In this document: one piece after another, positions 44,488 through 55,374 of the stretch
How the letters are laid out: each line of letters opens with the position of its first letter
Numbering within the stretch: position 1 is the first letter of the stretch
Source of the DNA: Streptomyces sp. QL37
Lineage (GTDB): Bacteria > Actinomycetota > Actinomycetes > Streptomycetales > Streptomycetaceae
Assembly: GCF_002941025.1 (NCBI RefSeq)
Contig: NZ_PTJS01000001.1
Location: 6,667,960-6,731,959 of the forward strand
Direction: 5' to 3'
DNA length: 64,000 nucleotides
Made by a program: the position numbers and the translations under genes
Notes under the pieces: model-generated
Told to the model about the DNA's origin: nothing
Seen by the model: only the letters and a program-made list of their open reading frames with translations
Databases searched by the model: none

Positions 44488-45144
44488 TCACCAGCCGCGC
44501 TCGCGCCACTCCGGCAGCCGCGGGCGCTCGGCACCGAGCGTGGTGTCGTGACCGTGGCCCGGGTAGACCCATGTCTCGTCCGGGAGCCGGTCGAAGAGCT
44601 TGGTCTCCACGTCGTGCAGCAGGCTCGCGAACGCCTCCGGGTCCTTGTGCGTATTGCCTACGCCGCCGGGGAAGAGGCAGTCCCCGGTGAACACGTGCGG
44701 GGCGCCGTGCGGGTCGTCGTACACCAGGGCGATGGACCCCGGGGTGTGGCCGGTCAGATGCCTCGCGGTCAGCGAGACCCGGCCCACCCGGATCGTCCCG
44801 TTGTCCTCGACGAGCTCGTCGGTCGGGACGGGGATGCCCTCGGCGTCGTACCTCCCGGCGTACGTCCGCGCTCCGGTGGCCGCCACCACCTCGCCGAGTG
44901 CCTGCCAGTGGTCGCCGTGCCGGTGCGTCGTGACGACGGACGCGATGCCGTCCTCGCCGATCAGCCGCAGCAGTGTCCCGGCCTCGGCGGCCGCGTCGAT
45001 CAGGAGCTGCTCGCCGGTGGCCCGGCAGCGCAGCAGGTACGCGTTGTTGTTCATCGGTCCGACGGCGACCTTGGAGATCATCAGATCCGTCAGCTCGTGC
45101 ACATCCGCAGCTCCGCCGACCCTGACCGTTCCGCTGTACGTCAT
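44488..45144 (-). CDS. MBL-fold metallohydrolase
   Basis: A 218-residue metallo-beta-lactamase-fold hydrolase of the glyoxalase II-like group. The metal motif is T-H-R-H-G-D-H-W around residue 83; later ligands are H in G-H-T-P-G-S, D in F-T-G-D-C-L-F and H in Y-P-G-H-G. Start ATG at 45144. Its gene starts 10 bases after the mycothiol-dependent enzyme gene ends, so the two form an operon. Mycothiol-thioester hydrolysis, as by other actinobacterial glyoxalase II-like proteins, is a reasonable guess. Confidence 0.9.
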   Translation of the reverse strand: MTYSGTVRVGGAADVHELTDLMISKVAVGPMNNNAYLLRCRATGEQLLIDAAAEAGTLLRLIGEDGIASVVTTHRHGDHWQALGEVVAATGARTYAGRYDAEGIPVPTDELVEDNGTIRVGRVSLTARHLTGHTPGSIALVYDDPHGAPHVFTGDCLFPGGVGNTHKDPEAFASLLHDVETKLFDRLPDETWVYPGHGHDTTLGAERPRLPEWRERGW

Positions 45145-45154
45145 GTGACGCAGC

Positions 45155-45844
45155 CTATAGCGGCGGCAGCGTGGGAAGGCTGCCGCCTTCCACGGTGAGC
45201 GCGGAGCCGTCACGGCGTCCGCAGAGCCAGCCGAGGATGTCGGGGGCCGTGCCCCGGACGGTGACCGGAGCGCCGTCGGCGCCGCCCCCCGTGGTCCACA
45301 GCCGGCCGTCCGGGGCGACCGCCGTCGTCGGGACGACATCGGGATGCCCGGCGAACCGCTCCGCCAGGAAGTCGTTCTCCCGGGTCACGAACTCCTCCGG
45401 CAGATCCTCCAGCTCGTACCCCACCCCCAGGTCGACGTGGTGCAGCTCGACCTCGACCCAGCGGCGGAAGGGGACCCGGGAGGCCGAATCCGTCACACCG
45501 TTGCGCATCGTGACCGTGCGTGACCAGTCGGCCGGCGCCGCAGCGGCGGCGAGGAAGGCCGCCCCGCTCGCACGCAGGTCAGCGAGGTGTCCGGCCACCG
45601 GCCGGGGGGCATCGCGTTCGATGTCGGCGTCCCGGGTTTCGCTGTTCGCGTACATCGGGCGCCCTTGGAGAACATTTACGAGGGCGTCGGCGTTACGTGA
45701 CAGGTGGGCAAGAACATGGCCGCGGCTCCAGCCCGGCAGACGCGACGGCTCGGCGACGACGCCGTCGTCCATCTTGCCCGTGGCACTGAGCAGCCGATCG
45801 GTCGCTTCACGTACAGCTTCCAGGTCGCGCGCATGATCAGTCAT
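45155..45844 (-). CDS. Maleylpyruvate isomerase-family mycothiol-dependent enzyme
   Basis: A 229-residue DinB-fold protein with the MDMPI N-terminal domain. L-P-G-W-S-R-G-H-V-L-A-H-L-S-R-N-A-D gives the first metal histidine, and the pair W-V-E-V-E-L-H-H-V-D-L-G supplies the glutamate and second histidine. Members use mycothiol as cofactor or substrate, for example in isomerisation or conjugation. It is the first gene of a two-gene operon with the MBL hydrolase and is divergent from uvrA, with 175 bases between the starts. Confidence 0.87.
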   Translation of the reverse strand: MTDHARDLEAVREATDRLLSATGKMDDGVVAEPSRLPGWSRGHVLAHLSRNADALVNVLQGRPMYANSETRDADIERDAPRPVAGHLADLRASGAAFLAAAAAPADWSRTVTMRNGVTDSASRVPFRRWVEVELHHVDLGVGYELEDLPEEFVTRENDFLAERFAGHPDVVPTTAVAPDGRLWTTGGGADGAPVTVRGTAPDILGWLCGRRDGSALTVEGGSLPTLPPL

Positions 45845-46019
45845 GGACCGAGCGTAGACCCCACCACTCATTCGGGTGATGGAGTCTTCGGTCGACCGTA
45901 AATCGAATGCGCGTGCTATACGCTCGGAGTCGAAAGCTTCGTACATCGCTGTGGCGCCCCCCATACCCTGGGACAGGGGCTCAGTTCCCCCACTTCTCTC
46001 CAGAAAGGTGCGGACCGGC

Positions 46020-49000
46020 GTGGCCGACCGTCTCATCGTCCGTGGCGCGCGCGAGCACAACCTGAAGAACGTCTCGCTCGATCTCCCCCGTGACTCCCTC
46101 ATCGTCTTCACCGGGCTCTCCGGATCGGGCAAGTCCTCGCTCGCGTTCGACACGATCTTCGCCGAGGGGCAGCGGCGCTACGTGGAGTCCCTCTCCTCGT
46201 ACGCCCGGCAGTTCCTCGGCCAGATGGACAAGCCGGACGTGGACTTCATCGAAGGCCTCTCGCCCGCCGTCTCCATCGACCAGAAGTCGACCTCGCGCAA
46301 CCCGCGCTCGACGGTCGGCACCATCACCGAGGTCTACGACTACCTCCGGCTGCTCTTCGCCAGGATCGGCAAGCCGCACTGCCCCGAGTGCGGAAGGCCC
46401 ATCGCGCGCCAGTCGCCGCAGGCCATCGTCGACAAGGTGCTCGGCCTGCCCGAGGGCAGCCGCTTCCAGGTGCTCTCCCCGCTGGTGCGCGAGCGCAAGG
46501 GTGAGTTCGTCGACCTCTTCGCCGACCTCCAGACCAAGGGCTACAGCAGGGCCCGGGTCGACGGCGAGACGATCCAGCTGTCCGAGCCGCCCACGCTGAA
46601 GAAGCAGGAGAAGCACACCATCGAGGTGGTCATCGACCGCCTCACGGTGAAGGACAGCGCCAAGCGCCGGCTGACCGACTCGGTCGAGACGGCCCTGGGC
46701 CTCTCCGGCGGCATGGTCGTGCTCGACTTCGTCGACCTGGAGGCGGACGACCCCGAGCGTGAGCGGATGTACTCCGAGCACCTCTACTGCCCGTACGACG
46801 ATCTCTCCTTCGAGGAGCTGGAGCCGCGCTCCTTCTCCTTCAACTCCCCCTTCGGCGCCTGCCCCGACTGCACGGGCATCGGCACGCGCATGGAGGTCGA
46901 CCCGGAGCTGATCGTCCCGGACGAGGACAAGTCCCTGGACGAGGGCGCGATCCACCCCTGGTCGCACGGCCACACCAAGGAGTACTTCGGGCGCCAGATC
47001 ACCGCGCTGGCCGACGCCCTCGGATTCCGTACGGACATCCCCTGGGCCGGACTGCCGCAGCGCGCCAAGAAGGCTCTGCTCCACGGCCACAAGATCCAGA
47101 CCGAGGTCCGCTACCGCAACAGGTACGGCCGCGAGCGCGCCTACACCACCCCCCGCTTCGAAGGCGCCGTGCAGTACGTCAAGCGGCGTCACTCCGAGGC
47201 CGAGAGCGACTCCAGCCGGGAGCGCTTCGAGGGGTACATGCGCGAGGTGGCCTGCCCGACCTGTGAGGGCACCCGGCTCAAGCCGCTGGTCCTCGCGGTC
47301 ACGGTGATGGAGAAGTCCATCGCCGAGGTCTCCGCGATGTCGATCAGCGAGTGCGCCGAGTTCCTGGGCCGCCTCAAGCTGAACGCCCGCGACAAGAAGA
47401 TCGCCGAGCGTGTCCTCAAGGAGGTCAACGAGCGGCTGAGGTTCCTCGTCGACGTCGGCCTCGACTACCTCTCACTGAACCGCGCCGCGGGCACCCTGTC
47501 CGGCGGCGAGGCCCAGCGCATCCGGCTCGCCACCCAGATCGGTTCCGGGCTCGTCGGCGTGCTGTACGTCCTGGACGAGCCGTCCATCGGCCTGCACCAG
47601 CGCGACAACCACCGGCTGATCGAGACCCTGGTCCGGCTGCGGGACATGGGCAACACGCTGATCGTCGTCGAGCACGACGAGGACACCATCAAGGTCGCCG
47701 ACTGGGTCGTGGACATCGGCCCCGGCGCGGGTGAGCACGGCGGCAAGGTCGTCCACTCCGGCTCGCTCAAGGAGCTGCTGGCCAACAAGGAGTCGATCAC
47801 CGGCCAGTACCTCTCGGGCAAGAGGGAGATCGAGATGCCGGACATCCGGCGTCCCGTCGACCCGAAGCGCCGGCTCACGGTGCACGGCGCCCGGGAGAAC
47901 AACCTCCAGGACATCGACGTCTCCTTCCCGCTCGGTGTGCTCACCGCGGTCACCGGCGTCTCAGGTTCGGGGAAGTCGACCCTGGTCAACGACATCCTCT
48001 ACACCCACCTCGCGCGCGAGCTCAACGGCGCCAAGTCGGTCCCCGGGCGGCACACCCGGGTCGACGGCGACGACCTCGTCGACAAGGTCGTCCACGTCGA
48101 CCAGTCGCCCATCGGGCGCACACCCCGCTCCAACCCGGCGACGTACACCGGAGTCTTCGACCACGTGCGCAGGCTGTTCGCCGAGACGATGGAGGCGAAG
48201 GTGCGCGGCTACCTGCCGGGCCGCTTCTCCTTCAACGTCAAGGGCGGCCGCTGCGAGAACTGCTCCGGCGACGGCACGATCAAGATCGAGATGAACTTCC
48301 TGCCCGATGTGTACGTCCCGTGCGAGGTCTGCCACGGCGCGCGCTACAACCGGGAGACCCTGGAGGTCCACTACAAGGGCAAGTCCATCGCCGAGGTGCT
48401 GGACATGCCGATCGAGGAGGGCCTGGAGTTCTTCGAGGCGGTCCCGACGATCGCCCGCCACCTCCGCACGCTCAACGAGGTCGGCCTCGGCTACGTCCGG
48501 CTCGGCCAGTCCGCGCCGACGCTCTCCGGTGGTGAGGCCCAGCGGGTGAAGCTGGCGAGCGAGCTGCAGAAGCGCTCCACCGGCCGCACGGTCTACGTCC
48601 TGGACGAGCCGACGACCGGTCTGCACTTCGAGGACATCAGCAAGCTCATCTCGGTCCTCTCGGGCCTGGTCGACAAGGGCAACACCGTGATCGTCATCGA
48701 GCACAACCTCGATGTCGTCAAGACCGCCGACTGGGTCGTCGACATGGGCCCCGAGGGCGGCAGCGGCGGCGGTCTGGTCGTCGCCGAGGGCACCCCTGAG
48801 CACATCGCCTCGGTACCGGCCAGCCACACCGGGAAGTTCCTCCAGGAGATCCTGGGCGCGGACCGGATCGGCGGGGCAGCGGTGCCCGCGGCCCGTAAGG
48901 CCCGTAAGGCACCCGCGAAGAAGGCCGTCGCGGCCAAGACGTCCACGGCCCGCAGGACCGCCACGGCCAGGACGTCGGGAAAGGCGGCCGCCGACAAGCC

Positions 49001-49037
49001 CGCGGCGAAGAAGGCCACCCGCGCGCGGAAGGCCTGA
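46020..49037 (+). CDS. uvrA: Excinuclease ABC subunit A
   Basis: A 1005-residue UvrA, the damage-sensing ABC ATPase of nucleotide excision repair. The first Walker A motif is G32-L-S-G-S-G-K-S39, the second is V-S-G-S-G-K-S-T-L around residue 650. Two L-S-G-G-E-A-Q-R signatures, the zinc finger C-P-E-C near 120 and the longer C-E-N-C ... C-E-V-C-H-G finger near 745-770 are intact. The last 50 residues are an Ala/Lys/Thr-rich basic tail, likely disordered and DNA-attracting. I use the GTG at 46020, which begins [16 protein letters not shown]. No clear LexA box or RecA-NDp element is seen upstream. Confidence 0.97.
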   Translation: MADRLIVRGAREHNLKNVSLDLPRDSLIVFTGLSGSGKSSLAFDTIFAEGQRRYVESLSSYARQFLGQMDKPDVDFIEGLSPAVSIDQKSTSRNPRSTVGTITEVYDYLRLLFARIGKPHCPECGRPIARQSPQAIVDKVLGLPEGSRFQVLSPLVRERKGEFVDLFADLQTKGYSRARVDGETIQLSEPPTLKKQEKHTIEVVIDRLTVKDSAKRRLTDSVETALGLSGGMVVLDFVDLEADDPERERMYSEHLYCPYDDLSFEELEPRSFSFNSPFGACPDCTGIGTRMEVDPELIVPDEDKSLDEGAIHPWSHGHTKEYFGRQITALADALGFRTDIPWAGLPQRAKKALLHGHKIQTEVRYRNRYGRERAYTTPRFEGAVQYVKRRHSEAESDSSRERFEGYMREVACPTCEGTRLKPLVLAVTVMEKSIAEVSAMSISECAEFLGRLKLNARDKKIAERVLKEVNERLRFLVDVGLDYLSLNRAAGTLSGGEAQRIRLATQIGSGLVGVLYVLDEPSIGLHQRDNHRLIETLVRLRDMGNTLIVVEHDEDTIKVADWVVDIGPGAGEHGGKVVHSGSLKELLANKESITGQYLSGKREIEMPDIRRPVDPKRRLTVHGARENNLQDIDVSFPLGVLTAVTGVSGSGKSTLVNDILYTHLARELNGAKSVPGRHTRVDGDDLVDKVVHVDQSPIGRTPRSNPATYTGVFDHVRRLFAETMEAKVRGYLPGRFSFNVKGGRCENCSGDGTIKIEMNFLPDVYVPCEVCHGARYNRETLEVHYKGKSIAEVLDMPIEEGLEFFEAVPTIARHLRTLNEVGLGYVRLGQSAPTLSGGEAQRVKLASELQKRSTGRTVYVLDEPTTGLHFEDISKLISVLSGLVDKGNTVIVIEHNLDVVKTADWVVDMGPEGGSGGGLVVAEGTPEHIASVPASHTGKFLQEILGADRIGGAAVPAARKARKAPAKKAVAAKTSTARRTATARTSGKAAADKPAAKKATRARKA

Positions 49038-49043
49038 CACCGT

Positions 49044-49085
49044 CCGCAGGGGGCGGGCCCCGCACCCGGGGCCCGCCCCCTGCGG
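49044..49085 (+). terminator. Terminator of uvrA
   Basis: An exact 18-bp inverted repeat, left arm 49044-49061 and right arm 49068-49085 with a 6-base loop, begins 6 bases after the uvrA stop. It is one of the strongest hairpins in the window and has no U-tract. Confidence 0.85.
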
Positions 49086-49273
49086 GCAGTCACCCCGCCT
49101 GCCCATCCTTCGTCCCGCGCTCTCCGGGGCCGGTCGAAGGGCCGGCGTTCTCCGCCGGTATCGTCGGGTCTGTCGCCCGTGCCTTCAGGTGCGGCCCGTG
49201 CCCGGGAGTCCGTGGCACCCGGTGCCCCGGACGGTGACGGCGGCTCTCTGTCCCCCCGACCAGTGGAGACCGC

Positions 49274-49702
49274 ATGCCCGGCCTGCCCGCCGCCCGTCGT
49301 ACCGTCCTGAAGGGTGCCGCTCTCGCCGGTGCCGCCGGGCTGGGAACGGCGGCCTGTTCGACCGAGTCGAAGCTCGGCCACGCGCAGACGCCCACGCCCA
49401 CCGCGCCCGTGGAGCTCGGCGCCGCCGCCGAGGTCCCGGTCGGCGGGGCGAAGCTCTTCCGGGAGCAGCGGGTCGTCGTGAGCTGCCCGGCCGCCGGGGA
49501 GTACAAGGCCTTCAGCGCGCAGTGCACCCACGCCGGCTGCCTCCTGGACAAGGTCGAGGGCAACGAGGGCAACTGCCCCTGCCACGGCAGCCGCTTCGAC
49601 ATGACCACGGGGAAGGCGCTGCACGGTCCCGCCACCGTGCCGCTGCCCTCCGTCCCGGTGAAGGTCGAGGGCGGGAAGCTCGTCGCGGGCCCGGAGGCCT
49701 GA
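49274..49702 (+). CDS. Rieske [2Fe-2S] protein, Tat/lipoprotein-like signal
   Basis: A 142-residue exported Rieske protein. The cluster ligands are in C-T-H-A-G-C and C-P-C-H-G-S, about 18 residues apart, so a [2Fe-2S] cluster with two Cys and two His is expected. The N-terminus R-R-T-V-L-K-G-A-A-L-A-G-A-A-G resembles a twin-arginine signal and ends in the lipobox-like T-A-A-C-S, suggesting a lipid-anchored redox protein. It has no cytochrome b partner nearby. The physiological electron partner is unknown. Confidence 0.9.
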   Translation: MPGLPAARRTVLKGAALAGAAGLGTAACSTESKLGHAQTPTPTAPVELGAAAEVPVGGAKLFREQRVVVSCPAAGEYKAFSAQCTHAGCLLDKVEGNEGNCPCHGSRFDMTTGKALHGPATVPLPSVPVKVEGGKLVAGPEA

Positions 49703-49746
49703 CCCGGCCGCCCGTCCCGGGCACCGGAGCCCCCGGAAATGCCGCT

Positions 49747-49769
49747 CTGTCACCGCCCGCAAGTAGGGT
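49747..49769 (+). promoter_or_regulatory. RecA-NDp-like promoter of uvrC
   Basis: CTGTCA (49747-49752) is followed after 11 bases by TAGGGT (49764-49769). The spacing matches the RecA-NDp motif, though the GTG after the core is CCG here. The uvrC ATG comes 7 bases after the -10, giving a leaderless message. Confidence 0.55.
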
Positions 49770-49776
49770 GTGAGAC

Positions 49777-51897
49777 ATGGCAGACCCCTCCAGCTACCGC
49801 CCCAAGCCGGGACAGATCCCCGACTCCCCGGGGGTCTACAAGTTCCGCGACGAGCACCGCCGGGTGATCTACGTCGGCAAGGCGAAGAACCTGCGCCAGC
49901 GCCTGGCCAACTACTTCCAGGACCTGGCCGGTCTCCACCCGCGTACCCGCACGATGGTCACCACGGCCGCGTCCGTGGAATGGACCGTGGTCTCCACGGA
50001 GGTCGAGGCACTCCAGCTGGAGTACTCCTGGATCAAGGAGTTCGACCCCCGGTTCAACGTCAAGTACCGCGACGACAAGAGCTATCCCTACCTCGCGGTC
50101 ACGCTCAACGAGGAGTTCCCCCGCGTCCAGGTCATGCGCGGCGCCAAGAAGAAGGGCGTGCGCTACTTCGGTCCGTACGGGCACGCCTGGGCCATCCGCG
50201 AGACCGTCGACCTGATGCTCCGGGTCTTCCCCGTACGCACCTGCTCCGCCGGTGTCTTCAAGAACGCCGAGCGGACCGGCCGCCCCTGCCTCCTCGGCTA
50301 CATCGGCAAGTGCTCGGCCCCGTGCGTCGGACGTGTCACCCCCGAGGAGCACCGGGATCTGGCAGAGGACTTCTGCGACTTCATGGCAGGCCGCACCGGG
50401 ACGTACATCCGCCGCCTGGAGAAGGACATGATGCAGGCGGCCGAGGAGATGGAGTACGAGCGCGCGGCCCGGCTGCGCGACGACGCCGAGGCGCTGAAGA
50501 GGGCGATGGAGAAGAGCGCCGTCGTCCTCGCCGACGCCACCGACGCCGACCTGATCGCCGTGGCCGAGGACGAGCTCGAAGCGGCGGTCCAGATCTTCCA
50601 CGTCCGGGGCGGACGGGTGCGGGGCCAGCGCGGCTGGGTCACCGACAAGGTCGAGGCCGTCGACACGGCGGGCCTGGTCGAGCACGCACTCCAGCAGCTC
50701 TACGGGGAGGAGGCGGGCGACTCCGTCCCCAAGGAGGTGCTGGTCCCGGCGCTCCCCGAGGACCCCGACGCCGTGTCCGAGTGGCTCGCGGGCCGCAGGG
50801 GGTCCCAGGTCAGCCTGCGCATCCCGCAGCGGGGTGACAAGAAGGACCTGATGGGCACGGTCCAGCGCAACGCCCAGCAGGCGCTGGGGCTGCACAAGAC
50901 CAAGCGCGCCTCCGACCTCACGACGCGCTCGCGGGCCCTGGAGGAGATCGCCGAGGCACTCGGTCTCGGGACCGCTCCGCTGCGCGTCGAGTGCTTCGAC
51001 ATCTCGCACCTCCAGGGTGACGACGTGGTCGCGTCGATGGTGGTGTTCGAGGACGGCCTCGCACGCAAGAGCGAATACCGCCGCTTCCAGATCAAGGGCT
51101 TCGAGGGCCAGGACGACGTCCGGTCGATGCACGAGGTCATCGGCCGCCGCTTCCGGCGCTACCTCCAGGAGAAGGAGCGGACGGGGGAGTGGGAGGAGAC
51201 CCCGGCGCCCACCGGCCCCGTCCCCGCACCAGCGGAGCTCGCACCGGGCGGGTCCGTGCCCGGTGGGCCGGGAACCGACGGACCGGCGTCCGGTGAGCCC
51301 GCGCCCGGGGCGGTCGTGTCCGGGGCGCCGGACCCCGCCCTCGTCCGGGAGGAGCCCCGCGAGGACGACGGCCGCCCCAAGCGCTTCGCCTACCCGCCCC
51401 AGCTCGTCGTCGTCGACGGAGGGCAGCCCCAGGTGGCCGCCGCCAAGCGCGCGCTGGACGAGCTGGGGATCGACGACATCGCCGTCTGCGGTCTCGCGAA
51501 GCGCCTCGAAGAGGTCTGGCTGCCCGATGACGACGATCCGGTGGTCCTGCCCCGCTCCAGCGAGGGGCTCTATCTCCTCCAGCGCATCCGGGACGAGGCC
51601 CACCGCTTCGCCATCACCTACCAGCGGGCCAAACGGGCCAAGCGCATCCGCAGCAGCCCCCTGGACGACGTCCCGGGCCTCGGCGAGACCCGCAAGCAGG
51701 CGCTGATCAAGCACTTCGGCTCCGTCAAGAAGCTGCGGCAGGCGACAATCGAGGAGATCTGCGGGGTGCCGGGGATAGGGCGCAGGACCGCGGAATCGGT
51801 GGCCGCCGCCTTCGCCGCGGCCGCCCCGGCCGCACCCGCCGTGAACACCGCCACTGGAGAGATCATTGAAGAGGACGACGGGGGCAGCAGGACATGA
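49777..51897 (+). CDS. uvrC: Excinuclease ABC subunit C
   Basis: A 706-residue UvrC, the dual-incision nuclease of nucleotide excision repair. The N-terminal GIY-YIG domain includes G-V-Y-K-F-R and [14 protein letters not shown]; a C-rich segment with C-S-A-P-C lies near 180; the UVR domain (about 215-250) binds UvrB; the RNase H-like second nuclease includes [10 protein letters not shown] and V-D-G-G-Q-P-Q; tandem helix-hairpin-helix motifs end the protein. A Pro/Gly/Ala-rich insertion of about 55 residues (about 478-530) interrupts the second nuclease domain. uvrC begins the chain uvrC-rapZ-yvcK-whiA. Confidence 0.97.
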   Translation: MADPSSYRPKPGQIPDSPGVYKFRDEHRRVIYVGKAKNLRQRLANYFQDLAGLHPRTRTMVTTAASVEWTVVSTEVEALQLEYSWIKEFDPRFNVKYRDDKSYPYLAVTLNEEFPRVQVMRGAKKKGVRYFGPYGHAWAIRETVDLMLRVFPVRTCSAGVFKNAERTGRPCLLGYIGKCSAPCVGRVTPEEHRDLAEDFCDFMAGRTGTYIRRLEKDMMQAAEEMEYERAARLRDDAEALKRAMEKSAVVLADATDADLIAVAEDELEAAVQIFHVRGGRVRGQRGWVTDKVEAVDTAGLVEHALQQLYGEEAGDSVPKEVLVPALPEDPDAVSEWLAGRRGSQVSLRIPQRGDKKDLMGTVQRNAQQALGLHKTKRASDLTTRSRALEEIAEALGLGTAPLRVECFDISHLQGDDVVASMVVFEDGLARKSEYRRFQIKGFEGQDDVRSMHEVIGRRFRRYLQEKERTGEWEETPAPTGPVPAPAELAPGGSVPGGPGTDGPASGEPAPGAVVSGAPDPALVREEPREDDGRPKRFAYPPQLVVVDGGQPQVAAAKRALDELGIDDIAVCGLAKRLEEVWLPDDDDPVVLPRSSEGLYLLQRIRDEAHRFAITYQRAKRAKRIRSSPLDDVPGLGETRKQALIKHFGSVKKLRQATIEEICGVPGIGRRTAESVAAAFAAAAPAAPAVNTATGEIIEEDDGGSRT

Positions 51898-52859
51898 CCG
51901 AGCACGCGCATGAACAGCAGAACGAACGCGGCCGAGCAGACGGAGCAGCACACATGAGTACGGGAAGCACCACGGAGAAGGCCGAGGCCACCACGCCCGC
52001 CATCCCCGAGCTGGTGATCATCTCCGGCATGTCGGGCGCCGGGCGCAGCACCGCCGCCAAGTGTCTGGAGGACCTCGGCTGGTTCGTCGTCGACAACCTG
52101 CCGCCCGCGCTGATCCCCACGATGGTGGAGCTCGGCGCCCGGTCCCAGGGCAACGTCGCCCGCATCGCCGTCGTCGTCGACGTACGGGGCCGCCGCTTCT
52201 TCGACAATCTCCGGGAGTCCCTCGCGGATCTGGAGGCCAAGCACGTCACCCGGCGGATCGTCTTCCTGGAGTCCTCCGACGACGCCCTCGTACGCCGTTT
52301 CGAATCGGTCCGCCGTCCGCACCCGCTCCAGGGCGACGGCCGCATCGTCGACGGCATCGCGGCCGAGCGTGACCTGCTGCGTGAGCTGCGCGGTGACGCC
52401 GACCTCGTCATCGACACCTCCAGCCTCAACGTGCACGAGCTGCGGGCCAAGATGGACGCGCAGTTCGCCGGCGACGAGGAGCCGGAGCTGCGGGCGACGG
52501 TGATGTCGTTCGGCTACAAGTACGGGCTGCCGGTCGACGCCGACCTCGTCGTCGACTGCCGCTTCCTGCCGAATCCGCACTGGGTTCCCGAGCTCCGCCC
52601 CTTCACCGGGCTCAACGAGGAGGTTTCCGACTACGTCTTCGACCAGCCGGGCGCCAAGGAATTCCTCAACCAGTACACCGAGCTGCTCCAGCTCATCGCC
52701 GCCGGTTACCGCCGTGAGGGCAAGCGGTACGTGACCATCGCCGTCGGGTGCACGGGCGGCAAGCACCGCTCCGTCGCGATGTCGGAGAAGCTGGCCGCAC
52801 GCCTGGCCACCGAAGGGATCGAGACCGTCCTCGTCCACCGGGACATGGGGCGCGAGTGA
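51894..52859 (+). CDS. rapZ: RapZ-family nucleotide-binding protein
   Basis: A 321-residue RapZ/YvcJ-family P-loop protein. The Walker A motif is G45-M-S-G-A-G-R-S52, and the C-terminal domain has the conserved V-D-C-R-F-L-P-N-P and G-C-T-G-G-K-H-R-S. In E. coli RapZ binds small RNAs to control glmS; in Gram-positives the role is unsettled. The ATG at 51894 overlaps the uvrC stop (ATGA). A second in-frame ATG at residue 21 would remove a polar extension. It sits in the conserved rapZ-yvcK-whiA order. Confidence 0.94.
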   Translation: MTEHAHEQQNERGRADGAAHMSTGSTTEKAEATTPAIPELVIISGMSGAGRSTAAKCLEDLGWFVVDNLPPALIPTMVELGARSQGNVARIAVVVDVRGRRFFDNLRESLADLEAKHVTRRIVFLESSDDALVRRFESVRRPHPLQGDGRIVDGIAAERDLLRELRGDADLVIDTSSLNVHELRAKMDAQFAGDEEPELRATVMSFGYKYGLPVDADLVVDCRFLPNPHWVPELRPFTGLNEEVSDYVFDQPGAKEFLNQYTELLQLIAAGYRREGKRYVTIAVGCTGGKHRSVAMSEKLAARLATEGIETVLVHRDMGRE

Positions 52860-53890
52860 CCAGTCGCAATCCGCGTCAGCGCAGGCTGAGCAGGGCCACG
52901 GCCGCGCTCTCCGGCCGTAAGCGCGGCGCACAGCCCAAGGTCGTCGCCCTCGGCGGCGGCATGGGCCTCTCGGCCTCGCTCACGGCGCTGCGCCGGATCA
53001 CCGGCGATCTCACGGCCGTGGTGACCGTCGCCGACGACGGCGGCTCCAGCGGGCGGCTCCGCGAGGAGCTCGGCGTCCTCCCGCCGGGCGACCTTCGCAA
53101 GGCGCTCGCCGCGCTCTGCGGGGACGACGAGTGGGGCCAGACCTGGGCCCAGGTCATCCAGCACCGCTTCGAGTCCAAGGGCGATCTGCACGAGCACGCG
53201 GTGGGCAACCTGCTCATCGTCGCCCTCTGGGAGCAGCTGGGCGACCATGTCCAGGCCCTCGACCTGGTCGGCAAGCTGCTCGGAGCGCACGGCAGGGTGC
53301 TGCCGATGTCCGCCGTCCCCCTGGAGCTCCAGGCCCTCGTACGGGGGCACGACCCGGAGCGCCCCGACGAGACGGTCACCGTGCGCGGACAGGCGACGGT
53401 GGCGCTGACCCCGGGGGAGGTGCAGTCGGTCCACGTCGTGCCGGCCGATCCGCCGGCGGTCCCCGAGGCGGTCGCCGCCGTTCTCGACGCCGATTGGGTG
53501 GTTCTGGGCCCAGGGTCCTGGTTTTCCTCCGTGATTCCGCATCTGCTGGTCCCGGAGCTGCTCGACGCACTGGTGACCACGAAGGCCCGTAAGGTCCTCT
53601 CGCTGAACCTCGCACCACAGCCCGGTGAAACAGAAGGGTTCTCACCGCAGCGTCATTTGGAGGTTTTGGGACGACACGCCCCTAAACTCGCCATGGACGT
53701 GGTGCTGGCCGACGAGGCCGCCGTGCCCGACCGCGAGTCCCTCGCCGACGCCGCACAGCGGCTCGGAGCCGCGGTCGAGCTGGCCCCCGTGGCCTCACCC
53801 GACGGCGTTCCGATTCATGATCCGGAGCTGTTGGCCGCCGCGTACGACCGTATTTTTCGGATGCATGGAAGGATCGGCCCATGGCGATGA
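52856..53890 (+). CDS. yvcK: YvcK/CofD-like gluconeogenesis factor
   Basis: A 344-residue protein of the YvcK group of the CofD superfamily. [14 protein letters not shown] near residue 29 is the nucleotide-binding loop, followed by [14 protein letters not shown]. In Bacillus YvcK binds UDP-sugars and is needed for growth on gluconeogenic carbon sources and for cell-wall balance. The GTG at 52856 overlaps the rapZ stop (GTGA), and whiA starts inside its last codons. Confidence 0.95.
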   Translation: MTSRNPRQRRLSRATAALSGRKRGAQPKVVALGGGMGLSASLTALRRITGDLTAVVTVADDGGSSGRLREELGVLPPGDLRKALAALCGDDEWGQTWAQVIQHRFESKGDLHEHAVGNLLIVALWEQLGDHVQALDLVGKLLGAHGRVLPMSAVPLELQALVRGHDPERPDETVTVRGQATVALTPGEVQSVHVVPADPPAVPEAVAAVLDADWVVLGPGSWFSSVIPHLLVPELLDALVTTKARKVLSLNLAPQPGETEGFSPQRHLEVLGRHAPKLAMDVVLADEAAVPDRESLADAAQRLGAAVELAPVASPDGVPIHDPELLAAAYDRIFRMHGRIGPWR

Positions 53891-54870
53891 CGCCAGCGGT
53901 GAAGGACGAAATCTCTCGGCTTCCCGTGACCCGGACCTGCTGCAGAAAGGCAGAGGTCTCGGCGATTCTCCGGTTCGCGGGCGGGCTGCACCTGGTGAGC
54001 GGCCGGATCGTGATCGAGGCCGAGCTGGACACGGGGAGCGCGGCACGCAGGCTGAAGCGGGACATCCTGGAGATCTTCGGGCACAGCTCGGAGCTGATCG
54101 TGATGGCCCCCGGCGGACTGCGGCGAGGCTCGCGGTTCGTCGTACGCGTGGTGGCGGGCGGTGACCAGCTGGCCCGCCAGACCGGCCTGGTGGACGGCCG
54201 CGGCCGTCCCATCCGGGGTCTCCCCCCGCAGGTGGTCTCGGGGGCCACCTGCGACGCGGAGGCCGCCTGGCGGGGAGCGTTCCTGGCCCACGGCTCGCTC
54301 ACCGAGCCGGGCCGCTCCTCCTCGCTGGAGGTGACCTGCCCCGGCCCGGAGGCCGCCCTGGCCCTGGTGGGAGCGGCCCGCAGGCTCTCCATCGCGGCAA
54401 AGGCGCGCGAGGTGCGGGGGGTGGACCGTGTCGTGGTCCGTGACGGCGACGCGATCGGCGCGCTGCTGACCCGCCTGGGCGCCCATGACGCGGTGCTCGC
54501 CTGGGAGGAGCGGCGGATGCGGCGCGAGGTCCGGGCCACGGCCAACCGGCTCGCCAACTTCGACGACGCCAATCTCCGCCGCTCCGCCCGCGCCGCGGTC
54601 GCCGCAGGCGCCCGCGTGGGGCGCGCGCTGGAGATCCTGGGCGAGGAGGTCCCGGAGCACCTCGCGGCGGCCGGACGGCTGCGCATGGAGCACAAGCAGG
54701 CCTCCCTGGAGGAGCTGGGAGCGCTCGCCGACCCGCCGCTGACCAAGGACGCGGTCGCGGGCCGGATCAGACGTCTGCTGGCCATGGCCGACAAGCGGGC
54801 CCAGGACCTCGGCATCCCCGGCACGGAATCGACCCTCAGCGAGGAGCTGGCCGACGGCCTCGTGGGCTGA
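53881..54870 (+). CDS. whiA: Sporulation regulator WhiA
   Basis: A 329-residue WhiA. The N-terminal part (about residues 1-220) is a degenerate LAGLIDADG homing-endonuclease fold, with [11 protein letters not shown] and [16 protein letters not shown], and the C-terminal part is a helix-turn-helix DNA-binding domain (about 225-315) with [11 protein letters not shown]. WhiA switches aerial hyphae to sporulation septation with WhiB. The ATG at 53881 overlaps yvcK by 10 bases; a promoter inside yvcK, as known for other streptomycetes, cannot be pinned down here. A strong hairpin follows. Confidence 0.97.
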   Translation: MAMTPAVKDEISRLPVTRTCCRKAEVSAILRFAGGLHLVSGRIVIEAELDTGSAARRLKRDILEIFGHSSELIVMAPGGLRRGSRFVVRVVAGGDQLARQTGLVDGRGRPIRGLPPQVVSGATCDAEAAWRGAFLAHGSLTEPGRSSSLEVTCPGPEAALALVGAARRLSIAAKAREVRGVDRVVVRDGDAIGALLTRLGAHDAVLAWEERRMRREVRATANRLANFDDANLRRSARAAVAAGARVGRALEILGEEVPEHLAAAGRLRMEHKQASLEELGALADPPLTKDAVAGRIRRLLAMADKRAQDLGIPGTESTLSEELADGLVG

Positions 54871-54878
54871 GAGCCGCC

Positions 54879-54919
54879 GCAGGCCCCGGCCGCCCCTCCC
54901 GGGCGCGGCCGGGGCCTGC
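54879..54919 (+). terminator. Terminator of the uvrC-whiA chain
   Basis: GCAGGCCCCGGCCGC (54879-54893) and its exact complement (54905-54919) form a 15-bp stem with an 11-base loop, starting 9 bases after the whiA stop. Confidence 0.82.
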
Positions 54920-55036
54920 CGCTTTCCCGGTGGCGGGAGGCGCGGAGCCGGGTCCCGGGAGGTGATATTTCCCCTGGCCGGGGCGGGAGTCCTCCGCATG
55001 GGACGTAGAGCGCTTTCTCCAATGGTTTTCCGAGCG

Positions 55037-55150
55037 CCGCCCCGCACGATTGAGCGGGTGAACTCAGCAGTTCCGCCGTCCGCGTCCCCCGGAAGTGTGT
55101 AGTGGGCCTGTCGATTTCAACGATTGAGTACCGCTCCGCACAATTGAGCG
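55037..55150. repeat. Direct repeats with CACRATTGAGCG core
   Basis: CCGCCCCGCACGATTGAGCG (55037-55056) recurs with two changes at 55131-55150. A further copy of CGATTGAG lies at 55121-55128, and weaker forms (AATGAGCC at 55185, AACTGAGCC at 55235) follow. Distances between ATTGAG cores (74, 20, 42, about 50) are mostly near whole helical turns. They look like repeated binding sites for one protein. Confidence 0.55.
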
Positions 55151-55374
55151 TGGCACTTGCGGGGTGTCCAGGTGTTTGGCGGAAAATGAGCCGCGGAAGT
55201 CATTGCCGGCGCCCGTGGGCGGCGCAACCGCGACAACTGAGCCGACATCAGTGACTCCCGGTGACAAGGGCCGCCGACTGCCCCCGGACCGCAAGAGGCC
55301 TGGTCGTGCCGGGTGTTGACGCTTGGTGAACGGTCGGCGCGGCGGTCGGCCCCGCTGGTTCCGTCGACCGGAAT

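Noticed and set aside
45850..46019. LexA (SOS) box or RecA-NDp element before uvrA
   Set aside because: TCGAA occurs twice but without the TCGAAC-N4-GTTCGA symmetry, and no YTGTCA-N11-TANNNT is present. The TACCCT near 45963 lacks a fitting upstream core.
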